Made by a program: the position numbers and the translations under genes. Below, one piece after another: positions 1-9,197 of a DNA stretch of 64,000 nucleotides (its first letter is position 1; every line of letters starts with the position of its first letter). The notes beneath the pieces are model-generated. The model saw only the letters and a list, made by a program, of their open reading frames with translations, made no database searches and was not told where the DNA came from. The stretch comes from Roseburia rectibacter (lineage in GTDB: Bacteria > Bacillota > Clostridia > Lachnospirales > Lachnospiraceae). The stretch lies in the NCBI RefSeq assembly GCF_014287515.2, contig NZ_CP092473.1, forward strand, positions 3,856,001 through 3,920,000. Reading direction: 5' to 3'.

Positions 1-131
1 CCTGCAGTCTTTTTGCTGCATGCATCTCTGTCTCTGCCACCTCTTTTGTCATCACAATATGTGTGCTGTGGCAAAGCAGCATCTGTCCGTCCTGTTCTTT
101 GATTGTTTTTGGCTTTGGTAATAAATACATA
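1..131 (-). CDS. Start of a GH20-like beta-N-acetylhexosaminidase (cut by window edge)
   Basis: Only the first 43 codons are present, read leftward from an ATG at 131. A strong AGGAGG ribosome site lies just upstream. The N-terminus begins MYLLPKPKTIKEQDGQ, which resembles the opening beta-strand of the non-catalytic N-terminal domain of GH20 hexosaminidases, where 'PxPxxI...G' is common. That is family knowledge applied to a short fragment, so the call is tentative. The gene is the last visible one of the leftward N-glycan operon, about 30 bases after the GH3 stop. A beta-GlcNAc-removing enzyme would fit there, but no catalytic residues can be seen. Confidence 0.45.
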
Positions 132-161
132 ATTTTCTCCTCCTGCTGTCAGAATTTCTTC

Positions 162-2357
162 CTATTCTTCAAAAATTATTTTTCCACTATCCATTAAAAG
201 TATTTTACTCTTATAAATCTTTGCACCACTCTCATTAAAATACCGGAATTTATCCGCATCCATAGCGATTTCAAATGCATTCTGACTTCCTTTTTCCACT
301 TTTATTCTGGAAAATGCAACCAGTTCCCGCTCTCTTGGCACAAGCTCACCGGACAACACTTTCCGGTAGCATTGCAGCACTGCCGTATCATCTATATTTC
401 CTTTATTCTTTACAATTCCTGAAATAATCCACACATCCTGCTGCTTTTTAAGACAGATATCCACATACTCCATGTGGGAATATCCCATTCCTTCCCCAAA
501 TGTATACAAAACTCCCTGTTCCATATCACAATAGTGCATTGCCGGATAGGACACCGTATGGTTATAGTACACCGGAAGCTGTCCGCAGTTTCGCGGAAGG
601 GACACCGGCAGTCTGCCGGACGGTGCATATTTTCCAGACAACAACTCCGCGATTGCTTTTCCTCCCATCGGTCCCGGATAAAAAGCATATAACAGTGCAT
701 CTGAATCCTGCGAAATTTCAGGGATTGCATAAGGCCGCCCGGCAATGACTACGGAGATCACCGGTTTTTTCAGCGCACAGACAGCCGTAAACAGTTCGTT
801 CTGGTTCCCGGGGAGCTGTAATCTGGCGGTATCCATGCCCTCCCCACAGTCCATCTCAAGTACTCCCTGTACTTTTGCCGCACCGTTTTCATCGAACAGC
901 GCCCCTTTAAAACGACTCGATGATCCGCCTAATGCCAGCACGATAATATCCGCATTTTCCGCAAGAGAAACAGCCGTCCCGACCTCATGTCCATTATAAC
1001 AGCGAACCCGGTCTGCACCAAATTCTTTTTCCATGCCGCTCTTTAACGTCTCATATCCTGCCCTGTCCATTGGAGGTGAATAATCACCGATCTGCCGGTA
1101 AATATCATCCGCATTTGGACCGATCAGAGCTATTTTTTCTGCTCTCCCAATCGGCAGTACATTTTCATTCTTCAACAACACTACCGACTCGCGCGCCAGT
1201 TTTTCCGACTCCTGATATGCCTCTGTCGGAAATGAAACAGCACCATTTTCGCTGTAAGAGGCGGTACGGTTCCCGTTTTCATCAATATAAGGTTTATCCA
1301 TCAGTCCCTGCTCAAATTTCAAAGTGAGCACTCGAAGGACCGCCTGATCGAGTTCCTTTTCCGTGATAAATCCCTGTTTTAACGCCTCCTCTAACTTTGT
1401 ATAACCTTCATCCCACAGACTGATATCCACACCTGCTTTCAGTGCAAGTGCTGCCGACCTGATATTATCCCCCGTCATAATGTCTAACTGGTCGATGGCG
1501 ATGCCATCCGCCATCACGACCCCGTCAAACCCCAATTGTTCCCGCAGAATATCCTGCAGCAGATGTCTGTTGGCATGGCAGAATTTTCCATCGATCTCGT
1601 TGTATGCAGCCATAATGCCTTTTACGCCCGCCTCACAACATGCCTTCGCCGCCTGTAAATGGATCTCCCACAGTTCCCTCTCTCCGATCCTCGCTGCGCT
1701 GGCATTGACCCCTCCGGTCGTCTCCCCCTGTGCACAAAAGTGTTTTGCAACCACTGCAACGCCCTCTTTCTGGATTCCTGTTACGATCGCCCGCGCGAGC
1801 TCTGCCGATAAATATGGATCCTCCCCATAACACTCCTCACTGCGCCCCCATCTTGGGTCTCTTAAAATATCCAGTGCCGAAACCAGTGCAAAATCCACGC
1901 CCATCTGCTTTAACTGCCTGCCGCACACCTGCCCTGCCCGCTCATACAATGCCGGGTCAAACGATGCACCTACTGCCAGATTGACCGGGAGCAGATATCC
2001 GTCTAACGCCTGATGTCCATGTGGACATTCACTGCTCAGTAAAAATGGAATTCCAAGGCGGCTGTGTTCGATCACATATTTCTGTAACTGATTATATGCC
2101 TGCATGGAAAGTCCCCCGGCAAGCCCTGTCTCATAATTTTTTTCCGACCATGGATCTGCACGGTAAAGACCATAGATCGTGCCGATCCCGCCCCACTTTT
2201 TTACTTCATCCTTTAATTCCTGCGTAAAAATAATTTTTCCATCTTCTACATGGTAGATCCGAAAACCATATAAATGCTGGTTTAACTGTCCCACTTTTTC
2301 TGTTGCGGTCATCTGCGCAAGCAGCGCCTCTGCCCGCTTTCTGCTATCTCTCTCCAT
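162..2357 (-). CDS. GH3 glycoside hydrolase (beta-glucosidase-like)
   Basis: A 731-residue GH3 enzyme in the classical order: TIM barrel (about 1-350), alpha/beta sandwich (about 390-600), then a short fibronectin-III-like tail. The barrel shows KHFCAQGETTGG, the KHF..G pattern of beta-glucosidases, and a VVMADG strand whose Asp284 is the likely nucleophile. The NagZ-type KH(F/I)PGxGxxxxDxH motif is absent, so a plain beta-N-acetylglucosaminidase of the NagZ type is unlikely. There is no signal peptide, so the enzyme is probably cytoplasmic. It lies between an MFS transporter and a GH20-like gene in the N-glycan operon. It could remove a terminal beta-linked sugar from imported oligosaccharides; the exact substrate cannot be read from sequence. 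Confidence 0.85.
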   Translation of the reverse strand: MERDSRKRAEALLAQMTATEKVGQLNQHLYGFRIYHVEDGKIIFTQELKDEVKKWGGIGTIYGLYRADPWSEKNYETGLAGGLSMQAYNQLQKYVIEHSRLGIPFLLSSECPHGHQALDGYLLPVNLAVGASFDPALYERAGQVCGRQLKQMGVDFALVSALDILRDPRWGRSEECYGEDPYLSAELARAIVTGIQKEGVAVVAKHFCAQGETTGGVNASAARIGERELWEIHLQAAKACCEAGVKGIMAAYNEIDGKFCHANRHLLQDILREQLGFDGVVMADGIAIDQLDIMTGDNIRSAALALKAGVDISLWDEGYTKLEEALKQGFITEKELDQAVLRVLTLKFEQGLMDKPYIDENGNRTASYSENGAVSFPTEAYQESEKLARESVVLLKNENVLPIGRAEKIALIGPNADDIYRQIGDYSPPMDRAGYETLKSGMEKEFGADRVRCYNGHEVGTAVSLAENADIIVLALGGSSSRFKGALFDENGAAKVQGVLEMDCGEGMDTARLQLPGNQNELFTAVCALKKPVISVVIAGRPYAIPEISQDSDALLYAFYPGPMGGKAIAELLSGKYAPSGRLPVSLPRNCGQLPVYYNHTVSYPAMHYCDMEQGVLYTFGEGMGYSHMEYVDICLKKQQDVWIISGIVKNKGNIDDTAVLQCYRKVLSGELVPRERELVAFSRIKVEKGSQNAFEIAMDADKFRYFNESGAKIYKSKILLMDSGKIIFEE

Positions 2358-2367
2358 ATCTGTCCTG

Positions 2368-3660
2368 TCATTTCTCCTTTATTTTTCGGCTGTATAATGA
2401 ACTTGCAATAATTCCGAATGCAGACAAAATAAACACCATCTGTATGTTATCTACCGGAATGTTTAAAATCCTGATATCCTTTGATAATGCCACAAATGTC
2501 GAGCCGAGCATGGATGAAAAAAATCCTACAAACCCAACCATTGTTGAGCAGAAGCTGACATAGCTGACACGGTGTTCTAACGGTGCAAAGGCAAACTGCA
2601 TCCGAAAAGTCGCAATATTGATGCCGCCCCAGGCAACCCCGCTCACAGCCTGTACGACCGGAAGCCAGTAGATACAGTTTTCTTTCGTCAGCAGTCCCCA
2701 GCCGATATATGCAACTCCCAGCATAAAAATGGACCCCAGCGTGACAAGCCTCCACGAATAACTGTCTGCTGCCTTCCCCCACAGATTTGCAGCCGCGATC
2801 CGCGCCACCGATGCAACCATATTCATGACGGTGATATAAAAATAGGACAGCCCCAGATTCTCTAACATATAAATAGAAAAAAACGGACTGGCAAAATTAG
2901 ACGCCACACTCCACAGCAGGAAGAAAATCAATATATTGCGGTAATTCTGGTCTGTGAGCGGCATCTGTATTGCTTTCCTTATGTTCAGTGGCTCCACATG
3001 TTTCACATTTTCCGGTTCCCGGATCAGCGTGAGACAGGTAATGTCGACCACGCAGATACCGATACCTAAAATGCCGATGATCCGGAATCCCAGAATCTCC
3101 TGATCCGCGAAACGGTAGGCATCTAAAATTTTACTTAAGATCAGGGAACCGCCTGTGGACGCAACTAAAGTCATTGAATCCTTCAGTCCGAGATATCTTC
3201 CCAACCGTTCTTTTTTCACCAGGCTGATCAGCCAGTTATTTGCCCCGGTGTTGATAAATGCCCCACAGAAATGTGCACAGGAATACAGCACCGCGATCAC
3301 TGCCACCGAGATTCTCACTCCTAACATCAATGTCGGAACAAACAGCATCATGAGCAGGCATAAGCGCTGGATGAGTGCAAACTCTACCGTGATCCGTTTG
3401 CTGCCTGCGCGGTTCTCATAGACGACAGAGGAAAAAATCTGGATGGTATTCATCAGCGTCGGCAGTGCAGCTATGATCCCGGTCAGTGCCGTCCCCGCAC
3501 CCACAAGATAGGCAAGTCCCGATAAAAATGCGCCGGAAGTAACCGTAAAAATCTGTGTGGAAGCGCATCCATCGAGGATAAAAAGTGCCCTGCTGGTCCG
3601 ATACTGTTTTTCCGTAATATGATCGGAACACTCAAAAATATGGCTTAATTTATTGGTCAT
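2368..3660 (-). CDS. MFS transporter
   Basis: A 430-residue polytopic membrane protein with about 12 hydrophobic segments and the general layout of major facilitator sugar or drug transporters. The reading frame extends upstream to 3696, but the ATG at 3660 is preceded by an AGGGAG site at suitable spacing, so I take the protein to start MTNKLSHIFEC. It is co-directional with the alpha-mannosidase upstream (74 bases away) and the GH3 downstream (11 bases away), so it is part of the glycan operon. Import of a released monosaccharide or disaccharide, or export of excess sugar, are both possible. No substrate-specific motif is recognised. Confidence 0.8.
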   Translation of the reverse strand: MTNKLSHIFECSDHITEKQYRTSRALFILDGCASTQIFTVTSGAFLSGLAYLVGAGTALTGIIAALPTLMNTIQIFSSVVYENRAGSKRITVEFALIQRLCLLMMLFVPTLMLGVRISVAVIAVLYSCAHFCGAFINTGANNWLISLVKKERLGRYLGLKDSMTLVASTGGSLILSKILDAYRFADQEILGFRIIGILGIGICVVDITCLTLIREPENVKHVEPLNIRKAIQMPLTDQNYRNILIFFLLWSVASNFASPFFSIYMLENLGLSYFYITVMNMVASVARIAAANLWGKAADSYSWRLVTLGSIFMLGVAYIGWGLLTKENCIYWLPVVQAVSGVAWGGINIATFRMQFAFAPLEHRVSYVSFCSTMVGFVGFFSSMLGSTFVALSKDIRILNIPVDNIQMVFILSAFGIIASSLYSRKIKEK

Positions 3661-3733
3661 AACGTAAATCTCCCTATAAAAAGAGAGGCATCCCACCGAA
3701 CTCTCTTCGGAATCTGAATGCCTCTATATGATT

Positions 3734-6700
3734 TTAAACGAGTTTTACAGTAACAACTTCATACGGTTTCAGTTGTACACAAACCACTCCGTCTTTCAAC
3801 TCTAATTCTGCTTCTTCCTCCTCGAGCAGATTGCAGGCAAACGCTTTGTTGTAGTTCCCCTCAACTACAAGATTTGTCTTTGTGAGTGCATTTTCGCTCT
3901 CATACATACGGATAATGATGCCATGACCGGACTCTGCACACTTGATCGTCTCTAATACAACGTTGGACCTGTCCACAGATGCTTTTGACAACAGGCTTCC
4001 CGGCTTTCCTCCTGCCACTGCAATAGCCGGCTGGTTCAGGTCATATGCCTGCTCCACGGTCTTTGCTTCCTGCCATTTTTCCGCATGCGGATAGATTGCA
4101 TAGGTAAAATAGTGCTCTTCCTGATCTGCCACCGGATTCGGTTCGATGCCGGATTTAATCAGTGTCAGTGCCATATCAGAATCCTTCACGGAATGTCCAT
4201 ATTTGCAGTCATTTAACATGCTGACTCCGTAGTGACCTTCCGAGAGATCGATCCATTTCTGTCCGCAGCTCTCAAAACGTGCTTTATCCCAGCTCGTATT
4301 GGTATGCACTTTGCGTGTCAGATTACCAAACTGTACATCAAATGTTGCTTCATCGGTATGTACATTGACCGGGAAATGTACCTTTAACAATGTCTGATGC
4401 TCTTTCCAGTCCACATAAGTCTCAAATTCGATCCTTCTGCTGTCTGCATAGAAATGGATCTTCTGGCGGATCACAGAATTGCTTTCTTTCCGCTCCATCT
4501 CTAACGTTGCACGCACCGGACCGCACTCTGTCCATTCCATAGAAATCACATCATTGACATCCCAGTACTTTTCGGTATAGTAAATATCCACATCCCAGTT
4601 ATCAAAGCACATCGGCTTATCCTCGTACATGCGGAACTGATTGCCTTTTTTGCCATCCTGCAGTACTTCCCTGTCGTTTTCCTTATCGTAGATGCGGTCA
4701 AAACATCCCTCCGCATCCAGATGGATCGTATAAAACGGTGTCTCAAGCGTATGGTCATCCACAAGGACAAACGGTGTTTTCTGCTCAATTTCACTGGATA
4801 CAGCCGCAAATGTCTTATATCCTTTTGACGGCAGATGCTCTACATAGACCACTGCACCTTCTGCAGTCTTCTGTACCGGATAGATCACGCCCTCTGCATC
4901 CTTTAACGCTTCCGCATGGATCTCCCCAAGTTCTACGATATCACTGCGGTCGTGTCCGGTTGTATTGAAAATAGTGATGCCTTCGCCATCTCCCACGAGT
5001 GCATGGAGACGTTCCTCTTCCAGTGCTTTGATCTCTTTCTGAAGTGCAGCGTATTCTTCCTTTGTCACCTCATATACTTCATGGATCGCAGATCCAGGCA
5101 GAATATCATGGAACTGGTTGATCAGGACTTTTTTCCACATGCGGTCGAGTTCTTCTGCCGGATACGCTGCCTGTGCCTGTGCTAAAACGGACAACAGTTC
5201 CAGATCCATCAGACCAAGTTCTGCCTTACGGTTGCTACGTTTATTTCTCGCCATGGAGGTATAAGTTCCGCGATGGTACTCAAAGTAAAATTCACCTTCC
5301 CATACCGGCAGGCGTCTGTCACCTTTCACGCGCTCCTCAAGTTCTTCAAAATAGGTGCGTGAAAATTCCTGGCGTACTTTCGGAATCCCTTTGATTCCCT
5401 TTTCCATGCGGATCGAAGTCTCAAGCATTTCCCTGGTCGGACCGCCGCCGCCATCGCCGTAACCGTAGGAGACTAAGATATCGTTATTGATGTCCTTATT
5501 CTGGTAACGCATCCATCCTCCCATGATCGCATCCGGGTGCAGCATGCCATTATAGGTCGTAAAGTAATCTTTGATCGGCTGGCTCACGCCAAGGGTCGTG
5601 ATCAGGTGTGTCAGCACCTCTGTTCCATCGATTCCGCGCCACATCATCGTATCGTAAGGTACTTTATTGAACTGGTTCCATGCCAGTTTGGTTGTCATAA
5701 AATAATCGATTCCGCATTTTTTCATGATCTGCGGCAGTGCCCCGGAATAACCGAACACATCCGGCAGCCAGAGGATACGGTTGTCCACGCCAAATTCCTC
5801 TTTAAAAAAGCGTTTGCCATGCATAAACTGACGGACGAGGGATTCTCCCGATGTCAGGTTGCAATCTGCCTCGACCCACATACCGCCTTCCGGCTCCCAG
5901 CGTTTCTCTTTGATGCGCTGTTTTGCTTTCTCGTACAATTCCGGATAGCGCTCCTTTAAAAATGCATATAACTGCGGCTGGCTGGACATGAACTTATAAT
6001 TCGGGTACTCGTCCATCAGCTTTAACACAGTTGCAAAGCTGCGTCCGACTTTTTCCCTGGTCTGTGCCACAGTCCACCACCACGCAACATCGATATGCGT
6101 ATGTCCGATACAGGTTGCGATCACATCCTCATACCCTGCCATATCCTCATAAAGTGCTTTCTGGATATAAGCAGATGCTTCCCGCACACTCCGGTAAAAG
6201 CCTTCGGAATACGGGGTCCTTAGATCCAGCAGATTGATCGTCTCATTGAGCACATACTCAATATCCTTGCGGTTTTTATCATCTGCTTCCATACGGGAAA
6301 ATGCTGCAAGCGGAACCCACAGGTCATAATAGAGTTTTTCGATCTCTGCATCGATCTCCTCGATCTGTGTGCGGAGCGCAAATTCCTCATGCATGATCCC
6401 GGTATATGCCTGCAGATCGATGGTCAGTGTCTCTCCTGCCTTTCCGCTTCTTGTGATCAGGCACTCCCTGTGGTTCATATCGATACCCTGATAAACCTCC
6501 CCGTTCACAAACACGATAAACTGCGGATTTCTTCCGTCATCCCACTCGTCGATCTGTGAGGAAACGCGGATCCATATGCTTTTGCCATCCAGCTCCTCCG
6601 GAACGGTATAGGTCGTGCGGAACCAGTAATGACGGTCCTTGCCATACCAGTGCATGGTCTTGCAGTCAAAGTTTTCCCAGGCTGCCTCGTCTTTTAATGC

Positions 6701-6823
6701 ATCCTCCGGGTGAATAAAGTTTCCTTCCTTGTACTCCCACTGTGTCAGTGGAAATACCTGTTTTACTTTTAATTTCTTAAGTTCGTTGCAAATTACACCG
6801 ACTCTTTTGTCTAAGAAATCCAT
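3734..6823 (-). CDS. GH38 alpha-mannosidase (long, Man2C1-like)
   Basis: A 1029-residue GH38 enzyme. An N-terminal accessory beta-domain (about 1-230) precedes the catalytic barrel. The metal-binding HTHIDVAWWW motif is near 242-251, and WLPDVFGYSGALPQ carries the likely nucleophile Asp355. A three-helix bundle and large beta domains follow, as in cytosolic Man2C1-type alpha-mannosidases. There is no signal peptide. An AAGGAGG ribosome site fits the ATG at 6823. It probably removes alpha-1,2/1,3/1,6 mannose from imported high-mannose oligosaccharides inside the cell. A second GH38 of a different subtype lies at 20372-23080, suggesting divided linkage specificity. Confidence 0.93.
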   Translation of the reverse strand: MDFLDKRVGVICNELKKLKVKQVFPLTQWEYKEGNFIHPEDALKDEAAWENFDCKTMHWYGKDRHYWFRTTYTVPEELDGKSIWIRVSSQIDEWDDGRNPQFIVFVNGEVYQGIDMNHRECLITRSGKAGETLTIDLQAYTGIMHEEFALRTQIEEIDAEIEKLYYDLWVPLAAFSRMEADDKNRKDIEYVLNETINLLDLRTPYSEGFYRSVREASAYIQKALYEDMAGYEDVIATCIGHTHIDVAWWWTVAQTREKVGRSFATVLKLMDEYPNYKFMSSQPQLYAFLKERYPELYEKAKQRIKEKRWEPEGGMWVEADCNLTSGESLVRQFMHGKRFFKEEFGVDNRILWLPDVFGYSGALPQIMKKCGIDYFMTTKLAWNQFNKVPYDTMMWRGIDGTEVLTHLITTLGVSQPIKDYFTTYNGMLHPDAIMGGWMRYQNKDINNDILVSYGYGDGGGGPTREMLETSIRMEKGIKGIPKVRQEFSRTYFEELEERVKGDRRLPVWEGEFYFEYHRGTYTSMARNKRSNRKAELGLMDLELLSVLAQAQAAYPAEELDRMWKKVLINQFHDILPGSAIHEVYEVTKEEYAALQKEIKALEEERLHALVGDGEGITIFNTTGHDRSDIVELGEIHAEALKDAEGVIYPVQKTAEGAVVYVEHLPSKGYKTFAAVSSEIEQKTPFVLVDDHTLETPFYTIHLDAEGCFDRIYDKENDREVLQDGKKGNQFRMYEDKPMCFDNWDVDIYYTEKYWDVNDVISMEWTECGPVRATLEMERKESNSVIRQKIHFYADSRRIEFETYVDWKEHQTLLKVHFPVNVHTDEATFDVQFGNLTRKVHTNTSWDKARFESCGQKWIDLSEGHYGVSMLNDCKYGHSVKDSDMALTLIKSGIEPNPVADQEEHYFTYAIYPHAEKWQEAKTVEQAYDLNQPAIAVAGGKPGSLLSKASVDRSNVVLETIKCAESGHGIIIRMYESENALTKTNLVVEGNYNKAFACNLLEEEEAELELKDGVVCVQLKPYEVVTVKLV

Positions 6824-6926
6824 ATTTTCCTCCTTGTCTTGTTTTCTTTCTATATTAAGATCGTTTCCAATCTTTATATAAGTTCCATGATGCAGCCCAT
6901 TAAATTATCTGGCAGCTGCATTAGCA

Positions 6927-9182
6927 TCATGATTCATACTTTAATTTCCCTGTAATATATACTTTTTCGTTGTTGCTTCTGTAGGATAACAAAACCGTTC
7001 TGCTTTTCTCATCCCATACAGACTGCAGTTCCATGTTTTTCCCGCTTTCTGTATGTGCACATAAATCTTCCGGTTTCCCCGGCAGGCGGATCCTCATATT
7101 CACCTGAATGTGATCAATTGCCTTCGCCTCAATACTAAGCTGTCCGTTTTCACATACCATATTTTCAATACGCGCTGCCGTTGCGATAATCCTTACATCT
7201 TCTTTTATCTTTTCAAGATCAAACAGCAGCTTTTCCTGCCCGGGTTCTACCAAAACCCGCTCCACGACCGGATATTTATCTTCATACAGATCCACAAACA
7301 GACCCTCTTTTGTATAAACCGATCCCATATCCGATTCCTGCATGGACGCTATCACAATATACGGATCCCTTCTTACCGACAGATAATTGCACATCTTCCA
7401 GTGATATCCGCCCATCTTAAGTCCTTCCCGGATCCAGTTGCGGTATTTATCTGCGATCGCTTCATTCACGCTTAACAGCGCAGGAACTTCATTCCATACG
7501 AGAACATTTCCCTCTCCGATCCGGTAACATCCATTGGCTGGTTCCTTATCCATTCCAAACTCTGCAAAAAGATGTTGTGCAGGCGTGTCGCAGAAAAATT
7601 TCTGCCACCATTCCTGTAAATAATTATATGGATCAAAGTCTTTTCCAATATAAAAAAGTGTGCCTCCCTGTTTTACCCATTCCACCAGTTTGTGATGAAA
7701 TTCTTCACTTTCCGGTTTCATAAATTCATAACTTAAGATCAGATACCGATATTTTCTCAGATACTCATCATAGCGGACCATGTGATCAAAATATACCGGC
7801 TGTATCGGTAAACCATATTTTAATAATGGCAGTGTCAGTCCAAACCAGTCCGGGAATGCGCAGCATTCTTTATACGCATATTCCATTTTTTCCATGGATA
7901 AAAGAAGCTGACGTTCTTCTTCCTTTTGAAAAATAAGACGGTTCATCCAATCTTCCATTCCCGACAGATTGATCTTCTGCCCATGATGTTCCACATGATC
8001 CGGGTATGTCCGTTGGTACATACAGCTATCCGCTAAAAATACACCGACCGCATCTTTTTCTGTTTCGTTTTCCCCTTTGGTCATATCTCCCAGTGTCTGT
8101 ATCATACTTGCCAGAAATGTCGCGTAGGTATCCGGGATATTTTTTGCACCTTCCATATCCTCCGTCGGGATCATCCCCTCCGCAAGACCGACTTTTCTTG
8201 GATATCTTCCCTTAAACACCCTGTTTGGCCACGGACACACCTCGTAGTGATCCACATCCGGCCAGAATAAAGCTGCTGTCAGAGTCTTTTTATATTTATC
8301 TTCATACTCTTCCCAGCCATGCTCCGGGTTATCTTCCACCGGATCCTGTAAAAACCATACTTCCTTATCTGTCCCTTTAACCAGTTCCTGCATGATGCCA
8401 TATTCTAAATACGCCGTCTCAAATGTTCTGCTCTTATAATGGCCCTCATATACGTTTCCTGTGCCACTCGTCCCCGTCCATACCTGTGCGATAAAACCAT
8501 CCACCTCATCGACATCCAAAAGACGGCTTTCCGGACTCATGATCTTCCACTGTGCATAATTTACCAGACTATGCGTCGCCACATAAAAATGGATCTCTTT
8601 CCCCGTTTTTCTTCCATACTCTTTGATATTTCTGCTGAGATGTCTGACAAGCCTTCCATATAAATATGCTTTTAATCTGGAACTGCGGTATTTCGCATTG
8701 ATATTTGTATGGGGCGGTTCCCAATCCACGCCATAATATGCCAGATATTCTTTTTTAAATGCCTCCGAATATCCTCCCGCTTCCCAGAATTCGGGTTCTT
8801 CCATATAAATTTCTGTGATCCCTTTATCTATGAGAGTACATAAATGTTCCGTCAGATATTGGATAAAAGACCGTGTCGGCACCATATATGGTGTATCAAC
8901 CCCGTGCAGGATCGGGTTTCCGTTCCGGTCCGTCTGACATTCATCCCAGTGCTCCTTTCCGTCCCACCTGCCGCACAGATACTCTTTATAATTTCCCCAG
9001 GCGCACCCAAGCATTAAATGTACCTTATAGCCCCGCTCCCTATATTGCTGCATCCGGGATTCTAAAGATTCATTCAGACCATAGACCATAACGAAATCCG
9101 TCTGAAGGTCAATCTCTGATGACCACGGTTCTATCTCCTGAAACCCCGTTTTGATTTCTTCTTTTTCTCTTATAAAAGCCAT
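6927..9182 (-). CDS. Uncharacterised TIM-barrel protein with GH42-like trimerisation domain (A)
   Basis: A 751-residue protein that I cannot assign to a named family. Residues about 20-400 look like a beta/alpha barrel rich in Trp, Tyr and acidic residues. EIYMEEPEFW (Glu128, 129, 131) and HYEVCPWPNRVF (Glu314) sit where retaining glycosidases carry acid/base and nucleophile residues; this is inference. Residues about 440-640 resemble the beta-galactosidase trimerisation / amidotransferase-like domain (YRYLILSYEF... WVKQGGTLFYIG), and a small C-terminal beta domain follows. There is no signal peptide. It sits between the GH38 and a similarly organised protein. A glycosidase acting on the Man-beta-GlcNAc core or a decorated glycan is plausible; GH42- or GH164-like families should be compared. 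Confidence 0.6.
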   Translation of the reverse strand: MAFIREKEEIKTGFQEIEPWSSEIDLQTDFVMVYGLNESLESRMQQYRERGYKVHLMLGCAWGNYKEYLCGRWDGKEHWDECQTDRNGNPILHGVDTPYMVPTRSFIQYLTEHLCTLIDKGITEIYMEEPEFWEAGGYSEAFKKEYLAYYGVDWEPPHTNINAKYRSSRLKAYLYGRLVRHLSRNIKEYGRKTGKEIHFYVATHSLVNYAQWKIMSPESRLLDVDEVDGFIAQVWTGTSGTGNVYEGHYKSRTFETAYLEYGIMQELVKGTDKEVWFLQDPVEDNPEHGWEEYEDKYKKTLTAALFWPDVDHYEVCPWPNRVFKGRYPRKVGLAEGMIPTEDMEGAKNIPDTYATFLASMIQTLGDMTKGENETEKDAVGVFLADSCMYQRTYPDHVEHHGQKINLSGMEDWMNRLIFQKEEERQLLLSMEKMEYAYKECCAFPDWFGLTLPLLKYGLPIQPVYFDHMVRYDEYLRKYRYLILSYEFMKPESEEFHHKLVEWVKQGGTLFYIGKDFDPYNYLQEWWQKFFCDTPAQHLFAEFGMDKEPANGCYRIGEGNVLVWNEVPALLSVNEAIADKYRNWIREGLKMGGYHWKMCNYLSVRRDPYIVIASMQESDMGSVYTKEGLFVDLYEDKYPVVERVLVEPGQEKLLFDLEKIKEDVRIIATAARIENMVCENGQLSIEAKAIDHIQVNMRIRLPGKPEDLCAHTESGKNMELQSVWDEKSRTVLLSYRSNNEKVYITGKLKYES

Positions 9183-9197
9183 ACTTTCACCTGCTCT

